DNA from: Owenweeksia sp.
GTDB taxonomy: Bacteria > Bacteroidota > Bacteroidia > Flavobacteriales > Schleiferiaceae
Assembly: GCA_028285465.1 (NCBI GenBank)
Contig: JANQPD010000061.1
Coordinates: 20,361-84,360, forward strand
DNA length: 64,000 nucleotides
Reading direction: 5' to 3'
Shown: piece after piece, positions 25,155 to 34,029 of the stretch
How the letters are laid out: each line of letters begins with the position of its first letter
Position numbering within the stretch: the first letter of the stretch is position 1
The notes under the pieces: model-generated
Told to the model about the DNA's origin: nothing
Database searches by the model: none
The model's input: only the letters and a program-made list of their open reading frames with translations
Translations under genes and position numbers: made by a program

Positions 25155-26087
25155 ATGTTGCCACAGGCTAAAATATTTGCTACCCGCAGCTCGCAGGAAC
25201 TGGCCCTGCGCATTGCCGAACAGTATGGGCAGGCATTGGGTAAGGTGGAGTTTACCGAGTTCAGCGACGGGGAGTTTCAACCTTCTTTTGAAGAGACCGT
25301 GCGGGGCGGTAGGGTATTCCTGGTGGGCAGCACCATGCAGCCTACCCAAAACCTGATGGAGCTTTTGTTGATGATCGATGCAGCTAAGCGGGCTTCGGCC
25401 AAACACATCACCGCAGTGCTTCCCTATTTCGGCTGGGCACGTCAGGATCGTAAAGATAAGCCGCGTGTACCCATAGGAGCGAAAATGGTAGCCAACCTGC
25501 TTACAGCAGCCGGGGCTACGCGCATCATGACCATGGATCTGCATGCAGACCAGATACAAGGCTTTTTTGAAGTACCCGTAGACCACATTTTTGCTTCCTC
25601 TTTATTCGTGCCCCACATTAAGGGCCTGGGCCTGGAAGCGCTTACCATTGCCTCACCGGATATGGGTGGCTCAAAAAGGGCCAACAATTACGCCAAGTGG
25701 CTGGAGAGTGAAGTAGTGATCTGCTACAAACAGCGCAAAAAAGCCAACATAATAGATAAGATGACGGTAATTGGCAATGTAGAGGGCCGCAACGTGGTGA
25801 TGATCGATGATATGATTGACACTGCGGGCACGCTTACCAAGGCAGCCGACATGTTGATGGAGCAAGGCGCTTTAAGCGTACGCGCCTACTGTACCCACGG
25901 GGTGCTTAGCGGTAAGGCGATGGAAAGGATAGATAAGTCAAAGCTTCAGGAACTCGTAATTACCGATACGATTCCGCATGAAGCATTGAGTAACAAAATA
26001 ACGGTATTATCCGTGGCAGAGCTTTTTGGGAACGTGATGCGCAAAGTGCACAAGCACGAGTCCATCAGCTCACATTTTTTAGAGTAA
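25155..26087 (+). CDS. prs: Ribose-phosphate pyrophosphokinase
   Basis: Makes PRPP from ribose 5-phosphate and ATP for nucleotide, His and Trp synthesis. The 310-residue protein has the ATP-binding FSDGEFQPSFEE region, the flexible WARQDRK segment, the DLHADQIQGFF ribose-5-phosphate motif (about 125-135) and the PRPP loop VVMIDDMIDTAGT (about 215-227). The ATG at 25155 follows an AGG and gives the usual N-terminus; in-frame codons reach back to 25113 but add an unlikely 14 residues. It leads a rightward cluster with rplY (20-base gap) and pth, an order common in Bacteroidota. Confidence 0.97.
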   Translation: MLPQAKIFATRSSQELALRIAEQYGQALGKVEFTEFSDGEFQPSFEETVRGGRVFLVGSTMQPTQNLMELLLMIDAAKRASAKHITAVLPYFGWARQDRKDKPRVPIGAKMVANLLTAAGATRIMTMDLHADQIQGFFEVPVDHIFASSLFVPHIKGLGLEALTIASPDMGGSKRANNYAKWLESEVVICYKQRKKANIIDKMTVIGNVEGRNVVMIDDMIDTAGTLTKAADMLMEQGALSVRAYCTHGVLSGKAMERIDKSKLQELVITDTIPHEALSNKITVLSVAELFGNVMRKVHKHESISSHFLE

Positions 26088-26107
26088 ATTAAAACCAGAA
26101 TAGTAGA

Positions 26108-26734
26108 ATGGAATCAATTACTATCAACGGTACGTTAAGACAAGATGTTGGCACAAAAACCGCCAAACTTCTGAGAAGAGAAGGCAATGTACCCTGTGTT
26201 ATTTATGGAGGTGAGGAAAATGTGCATTTCTACACACCGGCCGCCAGTTTCAGGAAATTGCTTTACACACCCGAAGCGCACCTGGTGATCATTGAGATAG
26301 AAGGAAAGCAGTATAAGGCCGTGATCCGCGATGCGCAGTTCCACCCGGTAAATGACGAAGTGGAGCACGTGGATTTTTACGAGCTTATAGCGGGTAAGCC
26401 GGTAACCATTGAAGTACCCATTAAGCTCTTGGGGAACGCCCGTGGTGTACGGAATGGAGGGCGCCTTAAGGTAAACCTGAGAAAGCTTAGGGTGAAAGCT
26501 ACCGAAGAGAACCTTCCCGGCTTTATAGAACACAACATTGAAGATGTACGGATTGGCGAATCTGTACGCGTGAAAGACATCTCTGTTTCCGGTTACGAAA
26601 TTATCGATATTCCGGAGCGCGCTATCCTTACCATACAAACTTCCCGTAATGCGGTAGACGAAGAGGAGGAAGAGGAAAGCACTGAGGAAGGAGCTGAGGC
26701 TTCTGCCGAGGAAACCGCTTCTACCGAAGCTTAA
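26108..26734 (+). CDS. rplY: 50S ribosomal protein L25 (general stress protein CTC form)
   Basis: A 208-residue two-domain L25. The N-terminal domain (about 1-90) binds 5S rRNA and begins SITINGTLRQDVGTKTAKLLRREGNVPCVIYGG, the canonical opening. The CTC-type C-terminal domain (about 95-180) contains GKPVTIEVPIKLLGNARGVRNGG. An acidic tail of about 25 residues (EEEEEESTEEG...) ends the protein, as usual in this phylum. It lies between prs and pth. Confidence 0.96.
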   Translation: MESITINGTLRQDVGTKTAKLLRREGNVPCVIYGGEENVHFYTPAASFRKLLYTPEAHLVIIEIEGKQYKAVIRDAQFHPVNDEVEHVDFYELIAGKPVTIEVPIKLLGNARGVRNGGRLKVNLRKLRVKATEENLPGFIEHNIEDVRIGESVRVKDISVSGYEIIDIPERAILTIQTSRNAVDEEEEEESTEEGAEASAEETASTEA

Positions 26735-26746
26735 GCAAAGGGCGTT

Positions 26747-27310
26747 TTGAAGAAGTTCCTGGTAGCCGGTCTCGGAAACATTGGAGCTGAGTACGCAGAA
26801 ACGCGCCACAATATAGGATTTAAAGTGCTGGACTTCCTTGCGGATAAGTCCGGCACTTTTTTTTCGAATAAGCGCTACGCAGATGTAGCGCAATATGCAC
26901 TTAAGGGCCGCACCTTTGTGTTGATCAAGCCCACCACCTTTATGAACCTGAGCGGGAAGGCCTTGAACTACTGGTTGCGGGAGGAAAAGATCCCGCTGGA
27001 GCATCTTTTGGTGGTACTGGATGATATTGCTTTGCCCTTTGGTGCGCTACGCCTGAAAACTAAGGGAAGCGATGGAGGCCATAACGGCCTTAAAAGCATC
27101 AATCAGGTGTTGGGCAGACAGGATTATGCCCGTTTACGTTTTGGCATAGATGGCAATTTTCCCAAAGGCCGGCAAATAGAATATGTCCTTGGGACATGGA
27201 GTGAAGAAGAAAATCAGGCCTTAAATACTCATATTGAACGCGCCGCAAAGGCGATAGAAAGTTTTGCCCTTGCCGGCCCGGCCCTTACCATGAACCAGTA
27301 TAACGGTTAA
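26747..27310 (+). CDS. pth: Peptidyl-tRNA hydrolase
   Basis: Releases peptides from tRNAs dropped by the ribosome. The 187-residue protein has the family N-terminus FLVAGLGNIGAEYAETRHNIGF with the catalytic His21, the KPTTFMNLSGKAL segment, VVLDDIALPFG and GGHNGLKSI. All key residues are present. The start is a TTG at 26747 (TTG AAG AAG TTC CTG), because no ATG precedes the conserved glycine motif. It follows rplY by 12 bases and converges on the permease gene at 27312 with a gap of one base. Confidence 0.96.
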   Translation: MKKFLVAGLGNIGAEYAETRHNIGFKVLDFLADKSGTFFSNKRYADVAQYALKGRTFVLIKPTTFMNLSGKALNYWLREEKIPLEHLLVVLDDIALPFGALRLKTKGSDGGHNGLKSINQVLGRQDYARLRFGIDGNFPKGRQIEYVLGTWSEEENQALNTHIERAAKAIESFALAGPALTMNQYNG

Positions 27311-27311
27311 G

Positions 27312-28379
27312 CTATTTTAACCGTACGTCCAACGCATCGCGCAGGGCATTTCCCAGCAACATAAAAGCAAGTACCAGCACCATAATGGCTACACCAGGGG
27401 CTATGGCAAGGTGAGCTTTGTCCACGATGAGGTAGGCATAATGATCTTTGATCATGCTGCCCCAGCTAGGCATAGGCGGTTGCGCCCCGATCCCTAAAAA
27501 GGAAAGGCCGCTTTCTATGAGAATAGCAGCAGCAAAGTTTGCAGCCGAGATCACGATGACGGGGGCAAAGGCATTGGGTAAAATATGGCGCAACATAATC
27601 CGCAGATCGCTAAAGCCCAGTACTTGAGCAGCCTGTACATACTCCTTTTCCCGAATGCCCAAAAACTGGCCGCGTACCACCCGGGCTACCTCTACCCACA
27701 TGGTAAACCCTACGGCAATGAATACTTGCCAAAAGCCTTTTCCCAAAGCGAGAGTAATGGCAATAACCATAAGCAGGGTGGGAATGGACCAGATGACGTT
27801 GATAAACCACATGATGAGCTTATCGATTTTACCTCCGTAGTATCCAGCCACGGCACCCAGCGGAATGCCGATGAGCAGGCTTATGAAAACGGAGACAAAA
27901 CCTACCGAAAAAGATACGCGTGTACCCAGTATGATGCGGCTCAATAAATCGCGGCCGTACTTATCCGTACCCAATAGAAAGCGTGTAGGTACTACTTTTG
28001 CTTTACCCTGTTGTTGTACTACAGCCACGCGCTTTTCCGGTCCGCTGCTGTGCTCTGCGAGATAAGGCTTGTAATACAGGCTGTCGCTTGCCTCGTACCA
28101 ACTGCTCACAGGAATTTGCTCGTAAGCAGGTTCTACGCCCGTAAACCATTTTTCCAGGGAGCTTTGTTCGTTGTTTACGGCACGGGGAAGATGCAACATC
28201 TGTACCTGGAAACCCGGTTTTTTTCCCGCCAGTACCAGGTGCATACGGTTGGCGTTGGGCGAATGATCGGGCATAAGGAGATAGGCAAAAACGGCCACAA
28301 AAAAAGCAAGGGAAACAACAAGTATTCCCCCTGCGCCTAAAGGATTTTTCCAAAGCTTTCTAATGGTGTCTGCTGCCAA
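27312..28379 (-). CDS. ABC transporter permease, OppC/DppC type
   Basis: A 355-residue inner-membrane permease of the peptide/nickel uptake class. It has the OppC N-terminal helix, the LLGTDKYGRDLLSRIILGTRVSFSVG segment that opens the transmembrane domain, and the EAA loop QAAQVLGFSDLRIMLRHILPNAFAPVI that contacts the ATPase. An insertion of about 85 residues (about 40-125), probably periplasmic, separates helix 1 from the core, longer than in E. coli OppC. No OppA, B, D or F genes are nearby, so its partners are encoded elsewhere. Followed upstream by the Tsp protease gene 11 bases away. Confidence 0.92.
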   Translation of the reverse strand: MAADTIRKLWKNPLGAGGILVVSLAFFVAVFAYLLMPDHSPNANRMHLVLAGKKPGFQVQMLHLPRAVNNEQSSLEKWFTGVEPAYEQIPVSSWYEASDSLYYKPYLAEHSSGPEKRVAVVQQQGKAKVVPTRFLLGTDKYGRDLLSRIILGTRVSFSVGFVSVFISLLIGIPLGAVAGYYGGKIDKLIMWFINVIWSIPTLLMVIAITLALGKGFWQVFIAVGFTMWVEVARVVRGQFLGIREKEYVQAAQVLGFSDLRIMLRHILPNAFAPVIVISAANFAAAILIESGLSFLGIGAQPPMPSWGSMIKDHYAYLIVDKAHLAIAPGVAIMVLVLAFMLLGNALRDALDVRLK

Positions 28380-28390
28380 AAAAGAAGAAC

Positions 28391-30514
28391 TTAGCTTTCC
28401 AGTTCTATCATCACTTTCAGGGCCTCAGCAAGGTAGAGGTCCTTGCGCAGGTTCTTAAACCAGGCTTCGTTTTTCTCTTCTTTTTCCTCGTCTCCTTTTA
28501 TGCTTTCCTCGTCTGCAGATGTATTGCTTACCAGCAGCGCTTCTTCCGCTTTCCGGATGTTCTCAAAGCGCTTGTTGCGTGCACGCAGTTCATTTTGTTC
28601 CTGGTGGTACACATCAAAATTGAGGTTTACAATAGAGTTTTCCTGCTCACTTTTTAACCATTGTGCGTACTCATCGATCAAGGCAAACTTTTCATTTTCC
28701 CGGATGCTTTTGTTTGCGTGGTCTATGGCTGCGCTAAACTTATCTTCATTGCGTTCATAGATGGCGTACTCGGCCGGGGTAATCTCATCATAGGGGAGGG
28801 CAAACTCCTGCTCTTTCTCTCCAAAATCTATGTAGGTATAATTGTCGGGCAGTACAATGTCGCTTTGTACTCCACGCAATTGTGGTGTACCCCCGTTAAT
28901 GCGGTAATACTTCTGTATGGTAAGCTTAAGGGCACCCAGCGGTTTCAGGTCGTTGTACCCAAAACTAACCGCCCGGTCCATGTCGTACAGGTTTTGCACC
29001 GTGCCTTTACCAAAGGTGGATTTGCTCCCTATGATGAGGCCGCGTTTGTAATCTTGTATGGCAGCTGCAAAGATCTCTGAGGCGGAGGCGCTGAACTGGT
29101 TTACCATTACCACCAACGGGCCGTCATAAGTAGTACCTGACGTCCGGTCTTTAAGCACCTTAGGTTCCCGTCCCGGGGTTACCACCTGTACTACCGGGCC
29201 TTTATCTATGAAGAGCCCTACCATATCAATTACACCTTGCAAAGTGCCCGTCCCGTTATTGCGCTGCTCAACGATTACGCCCTTTACGTTTTCCTTTTTC
29301 AGTTTCTCCAACTCCAGGCGCACATCTTCGGCACAGTCGCGGCCGTCTTTGTCGTTGAAGTTCACGTAAAATTTCGGCAGCTTGATGTAGCCCGTTTTTT
29401 CATCGCCTTCACCCAGTATGGCTGATTTGGCAAACGTGGCATCCAGTTCGATGATGTCGCGGATAATGGGGATCTCCATTTTGCTGCCATCGAGCTTTTG
29501 TACGCTGAGGATCACCTCGGTACCTTTCGGGCCACGTATATAATTTACGGCTTTACGCACCGACATGCCCACTAGGTCTACTACTTCCTCTTTCTTATCT
29601 CCCTGCGTTACTTTAAGGATCTTGTCGCCTACTTCCAGGTCGCCCTGTTTCCAGCAGGGGCTACCTGTTATGATGCGGCTGATGGTTACATAATCGCCTT
29701 TTTGCTGCAATTGCGCACCAATGCCTTCCAGTTGGCCGCTCATGCCTATTTCAAAGTCTTCCTGGCGCTCGGGCGGGAAATACTGGGTGTGGGGGTCGTA
29801 TACATTGGTAATGGCGTTCATGTAAATGCCAATCCAGTCAATGCGGTCCATACCTCCCAGGTTGGTAAACCAGTCTTCATGTAATTCTTTTTCCTTTTTG
29901 CGCGCTTCTTCTTCCAAAACGGCAAACTCTTTTATGTCTACCGTAGTATCGTTTTCTTCCAGGGCCTTTTCCTGTTCATACAAGTGTTCCTCCACCCGCA
30001 TCAACACGCGGCTCTTTAAATACCTGCGCCAACGGTCTTCCAGCTCTTCCTCGCTGCTGGCAAAGGCCAGCTTTTCATCATCGCGTTCCAGGGTTTCGTT
30101 TCGCGTGAAGTTGAAAGGCCTGTTCAAAAGGTCACGGTAGTAACGTTGACTTTGTTTGAAACGGTTTTCATAAAGCGCATATGCTTCGGTAAAAAAACCC
30201 AGGTTGGTGTTTTTAAACTCGTCATCCAGCAAGGTTTTATACCGCTCTAGTTTTCCAATATCCTCTTTCAAGAAGAAGCGCTTGTTGAAATCCAGGTTTT
30301 CCAGAAACTGCCCGTATACTTTTTCCGAGAAAGCATTGTCAATTTTAGCCGGGGCATAGTGGTTGGTGTTGAGTACATTGTATACCAGGTTGAGGATGAT
30401 CTGGTCTTTTTTACTGCTCTCGCGGGCATGCGGCTCGTAAAAACCAAAGGCCACGGCTATCATGGCCCCTAAGAACAAATACCGCAAACGGTTAAACCCT
30501 TCTATAAACTTCAT
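28391..30514 (-). CDS. prc: Tail-specific protease (Tsp/Prc, S41)
   Basis: A 707-residue periplasmic protease. It has a signal anchor (about 8-25), a long N-terminal helical domain, a PDZ domain (about 235-330), the S41 core with SASASEIFAAAIQDY and FGKGTVQ carrying the Ser/Lys dyad, and the DUF3340-type C-terminal helical domain. This is the architecture of E. coli Prc, which trims FtsI and lipoproteins. The ATG at 30514 is preferred to a TTG at 30523. It is upstream of the OppC-like gene and probably co-transcribed with it. Confidence 0.95.
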   Translation of the reverse strand: MKFIEGFNRLRYLFLGAMIAVAFGFYEPHARESSKKDQIILNLVYNVLNTNHYAPAKIDNAFSEKVYGQFLENLDFNKRFFLKEDIGKLERYKTLLDDEFKNTNLGFFTEAYALYENRFKQSQRYYRDLLNRPFNFTRNETLERDDEKLAFASSEEELEDRWRRYLKSRVLMRVEEHLYEQEKALEENDTTVDIKEFAVLEEEARKKEKELHEDWFTNLGGMDRIDWIGIYMNAITNVYDPHTQYFPPERQEDFEIGMSGQLEGIGAQLQQKGDYVTISRIITGSPCWKQGDLEVGDKILKVTQGDKKEEVVDLVGMSVRKAVNYIRGPKGTEVILSVQKLDGSKMEIPIIRDIIELDATFAKSAILGEGDEKTGYIKLPKFYVNFNDKDGRDCAEDVRLELEKLKKENVKGVIVEQRNNGTGTLQGVIDMVGLFIDKGPVVQVVTPGREPKVLKDRTSGTTYDGPLVVMVNQFSASASEIFAAAIQDYKRGLIIGSKSTFGKGTVQNLYDMDRAVSFGYNDLKPLGALKLTIQKYYRINGGTPQLRGVQSDIVLPDNYTYIDFGEKEQEFALPYDEITPAEYAIYERNEDKFSAAIDHANKSIRENEKFALIDEYAQWLKSEQENSIVNLNFDVYHQEQNELRARNKRFENIRKAEEALLVSNTSADEESIKGDEEKEEKNEAWFKNLRKDLYLAEALKVMIELES

Positions 30515-30734
30515 CTTACGCAAAAATAATTCTTGCTAAGATAACGTTTCATAAAGCAATTTGATTGCGGCTGCCAAGCTTCCGGTTTGTTAATGTTTTC
30601 TTAAAACAATTTTTAACCTCTTGCAAAGGGCCCACCAGGCTGTTTTTATTGATATTTGCCCCACTCAATCCGGGGCATACCCGCTTTGGTTTGGACATAT
30701 ACCCCTATCTCTTTGCTACTTTAATACTCTATTT

Positions 30735-33134
30735 ATGCGCAATTTTTTATGGGCTTTATGCCTTTTGCCTGTGGTTTTAGCGGCCCAGGAAAAAGCCGTG
30801 CTTAGCGGCTATGTTAAAGATGCTACTACCGGAGAAGACCTCATTGGAGCGAGCATAGCTGTGGATAACCCTAAGACAGGTACCGTTACTAATGTATATG
30901 GTTTTTATTCCCTGTTCCTTCCAGAAGGAACATACGAAATTGATTTTCAATACATCGGGTATCAAAGAGTACGCAAACAGGTAGTACTGAAGGGAGATCA
31001 GTCCCTGGATGTAGAGCTCCAGCCCATCACTACGCAATTGGAGGCAGCGGAAGTAACGGCCGAAAAGATTGATGCGAACGTGAAAAGCATAGAGATGAGT
31101 GTGGCTAAACTCGATGTAAAGGAGATCGAAAAAGTTCCTCAGCTTTTAGGAGAAACGGACATTATACGCACGCTGACCTTACTGCCGGGTGTAAGCACGG
31201 TAGGGGAGGGGTCTAACGGCTTTAACGTACGGGGAGGAGGGGCAGATCAAAACCTGATCTTGTTGGATGAGGCCCCGGTATACAATTCCAGCCACCTTTT
31301 TGGGTTTTTCTCCATTTTTAATGCGGATGCGGTTAAGGACGTAAAGCTCTACAAAGGAGGCATTCCAGCGCAATACGGGGGCCGGTTGAGCTCGGTGGTG
31401 GATGTGCGCCAGAAGGAGGGCAACACCAAGAATTTTGCCGCCCAGGGGGGGATAGGCCTTTTGAGCAGCCGTTTGCTGGTAGAAGGCCCCATCGTGAAAG
31501 ACGAAGCCTCCTTTATGGTGGCAGCCCGGAGGAGCTATGCAGATGTTTTTTTAGCTCTTTCCAGTGATCCTGCCATCAACCAGAACACCCTTTATTTTTA
31601 TGACCTGAACACCAAGCTCAACTGGCGCGTGGGTGAAAAAGACCGGCTTTTCCTTTCCGGTTACTTCGGGCGTGACGTATTTGGTATAGACAACCTCTTT
31701 GGCTTTGACTGGGGCAACGGTACCGGCAGCCTTCGCTGGAACCACCTGTTCAGTAAAAAGCTGTTTGCCAACTTTACAGCCATTTATTCGGACTATACCT
31801 ATTCCATAGGCTCGGATGACGAAGAAAATGAGAACAGCAACTTCAACCTGCTTTCGCGCATCCAGGATTTTCACCTGGAAGGAGAATTTAACTATTACAT
31901 AAACCCGGACAACCGCATTGATTTTGGTTTTGAAGCCATTTATTACCGCTTTAGCCCGGGAAGGGTAGAGGCGGGTTTCCTGGAAGACCCTTTGGAGTTG
32001 GAAAAAGAATATGCGCTGGAACCTTCACTTTACATCAGCCAGGAACTGAAGTTGGGGCAGCGCACTACGGTACAATATGGTTTGCGCTATTCGAGCTTTT
32101 ACAAGCTCGGGGCAAAAACCGTGTATCAATACGCCAATCCGGAGCTGCCTTTGACCGAAGAGGTAATAGACTCTACCGTATATGGCCGCGGGGAAGTGGT
32201 AGCAGGTTTTGACGGGCTGCAGGGTCTGGAACCGCGCCTGGCCATAAACTACCTGATCAATGAAAACGTAAGCCTGAAGGCAAGTTACAACCGCACGCGC
32301 CAGTATATCCAGTTGATCAGCAATACAACCACACCAACCCCTGTAGATCTTTACCGCCCTGCCGGAGAATACATACAACCGGCAACGGTAAACCAGGTGG
32401 CATTGGGCTATTTCCAAAACTTTAACGACAATATGTACGAGGCTTCTGTAGAGGTATATTATAAGGACCTGGACAATATCGTGGATTACCGGGATGGAGC
32501 CGACCTGATCTTTAACGAGAACATAGAGACGGAAATCCTGCGCGGAGGCATCGGGCGGGCCTACGGATTGGAGTTTTTACTGCGCAAACGCACCGGCCGG
32601 CTTACCGGGTGGTTAGGTTATACGCTTTCGCGGAGTGAGCGCAAGCTGGATGGCCCCTCAGCTGCTCAGGACATTAACCTGGGCGACTGGTACCTGGCAA
32701 ACTTTGATAAGCCGCATGATTTCTCTTTAGTAGCGAATTATGCACTTACCAAGAAATGGGATATAGGCGGTATTTTCGTGTACCAGACCGGGCGTCCGTT
32801 TACCTTACCGGAGGGCAAGTACCAGTTTGAAGAATTTACCATCCCGATCTATACCAAAAGAAACAACGGGCGTATCACGGATTATTACCGCGTGGATGTA
32901 TCGGCAACGTATTCACCGGAGCGTAAACCCAATAAAAGGTTTTACAGCAGTTGGTCTTTCGGGATATACAATTTGCTGGCCAGGCGCAATGCATACTCCA
33001 TTTTCTTTCAACCCGTGGCCAATGGTCAGGACATTACCGAGGCGCAGGAAAACAGCTTTTATGACACACAGGCGGTACGCCTTGCCATTTTTGGCACTAT
33101 GATCCCTTCTGTAACCTGGAACTTCAATTTTTAA
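30735..33134 (+). CDS. TonB-dependent receptor with carboxypeptidase-like N-terminal domain
   Basis: A 799-residue outer-membrane receptor. After the signal peptide (cut near VLAAQ) comes a carboxypeptidase D regulatory-like domain (LSGYVKDATTGEDLIGASIAV, about 22-105), the plug (IEKVPQLLGETDIIRTLTLLPGVSTVGEGSNGFNVRGGGADQN is its core region, about 150-260) and the barrel. It lacks the SusD partner of SusC systems; instead a DUF4249 lipoprotein follows 11 bases later, a pairing frequent in Bacteroidota for substrates not yet known. The start at 30735 exposes the signal peptide; codons are open back to 30621. Confidence 0.92.
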   Translation: MRNFLWALCLLPVVLAAQEKAVLSGYVKDATTGEDLIGASIAVDNPKTGTVTNVYGFYSLFLPEGTYEIDFQYIGYQRVRKQVVLKGDQSLDVELQPITTQLEAAEVTAEKIDANVKSIEMSVAKLDVKEIEKVPQLLGETDIIRTLTLLPGVSTVGEGSNGFNVRGGGADQNLILLDEAPVYNSSHLFGFFSIFNADAVKDVKLYKGGIPAQYGGRLSSVVDVRQKEGNTKNFAAQGGIGLLSSRLLVEGPIVKDEASFMVAARRSYADVFLALSSDPAINQNTLYFYDLNTKLNWRVGEKDRLFLSGYFGRDVFGIDNLFGFDWGNGTGSLRWNHLFSKKLFANFTAIYSDYTYSIGSDDEENENSNFNLLSRIQDFHLEGEFNYYINPDNRIDFGFEAIYYRFSPGRVEAGFLEDPLELEKEYALEPSLYISQELKLGQRTTVQYGLRYSSFYKLGAKTVYQYANPELPLTEEVIDSTVYGRGEVVAGFDGLQGLEPRLAINYLINENVSLKASYNRTRQYIQLISNTTTPTPVDLYRPAGEYIQPATVNQVALGYFQNFNDNMYEASVEVYYKDLDNIVDYRDGADLIFNENIETEILRGGIGRAYGLEFLLRKRTGRLTGWLGYTLSRSERKLDGPSAAQDINLGDWYLANFDKPHDFSLVANYALTKKWDIGGIFVYQTGRPFTLPEGKYQFEEFTIPIYTKRNNGRITDYYRVDVSATYSPERKPNKRFYSSWSFGIYNLLARRNAYSIFFQPVANGQDITEAQENSFYDTQAVRLAIFGTMIPSVTWNFNF

Positions 33135-33145
33135 TACCTGTACAA

Positions 33146-34015
33146 ATGAAAAAGATAATCACCTTTCTATGCATAATCGTTTTAGGTGCGGGTTGCACAG
33201 ATGTTATTGATATAGAAACCCCTAACCGGGAAGTAAGCATTGCCGTGCAGGGCGAAGTAACCGATGTCCGGGGAACCCTGGTTAAGGTATCGCTTACGGC
33301 AGGGTATTTTGATCAGGGCCAGACACCTGTAATCAATGATGCTACCGTGCAGTTACTGGAAGACGGCATAGTGGTAAGCAGTCTTATGCGGGATACTGTT
33401 GACGGGCAGTACAGAAGCAATTACAACGGAACGGTAGGCAGTAACTACCAGATAAGGGTTGCGGTACCCTCTAACAGCACCTCTGGTTTTAAAGAAAGCA
33501 CCTGGTTGAGTACCCCGGAACGCATGAACCGCATTTTTGCCCTGGATTCTTTTGCCATAAAGTATCTCGACAGGAATACTTTCCCCCAGGTATTTGATGA
33601 GGGATTCTATGCCTTGGTTTACTTCCAGGAGCCTGAAGGAGAGGGGGATGTATACCGCTGGAAGGTATACGAAAACGGAGTACAGGAAGCGCAGACCTTG
33701 CTTACGGTTGATGACGAGTTCGTAGATGGCGGGTACTTTGGCGGACCCAACTCTTTGCTGCCCGCTTTTAACTATTTTGGCCCCATCGAAGAAGAAGGGG
33801 ATAGCCTTGGCCTGGAATTTTTCTCTATTTCCAAGGCACATCAGGAATACCTGGCGCTTATCGGGGAGCAGATCTTCCAGGTAGGGGGGCCTTTCGCTGC
33901 TCCGCCAGCAGCCGTAATTGGGAATATATACAATGAAGACGATCCCGATGAATTTGGTTTTGGTTATTTTGTAGCGTCAGCCGTATCCAGTGGCGGCATT
34001 ACGTATAACCCCTAA
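33146..34015 (+). CDS. DUF4249 family lipoprotein
   Basis: A 289-residue surface or periplasmic lipoprotein with signal ending LGAGC (Cys17). The DVIDIETPNREVSIAVQGEVTD opening and the INDATVQLLEDG strand are typical of DUF4249, whose genes often follow TonB-dependent receptors like the one upstream. The domain is beta-rich and its ligand is unknown; a SusD-like accessory role for the receptor is an inference from position. The MscS-type gene follows 14 bases later. Confidence 0.88.
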   Translation: MKKIITFLCIIVLGAGCTDVIDIETPNREVSIAVQGEVTDVRGTLVKVSLTAGYFDQGQTPVINDATVQLLEDGIVVSSLMRDTVDGQYRSNYNGTVGSNYQIRVAVPSNSTSGFKESTWLSTPERMNRIFALDSFAIKYLDRNTFPQVFDEGFYALVYFQEPEGEGDVYRWKVYENGVQEAQTLLTVDDEFVDGGYFGGPNSLLPAFNYFGPIEEEGDSLGLEFFSISKAHQEYLALIGEQIFQVGGPFAAPPAAVIGNIYNEDDPDEFGFGYFVASAVSSGGITYNP

Positions 34016-34029
34016 CAGGAATTTTGTAA

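Noticed and set aside
26135..27004. A 289-codon minus-strand ORF opposite rplY and pth
   Set aside because: It lies wholly antisense to two well-conserved genes, has no recognisable motif and reads like reverse-complement translation.
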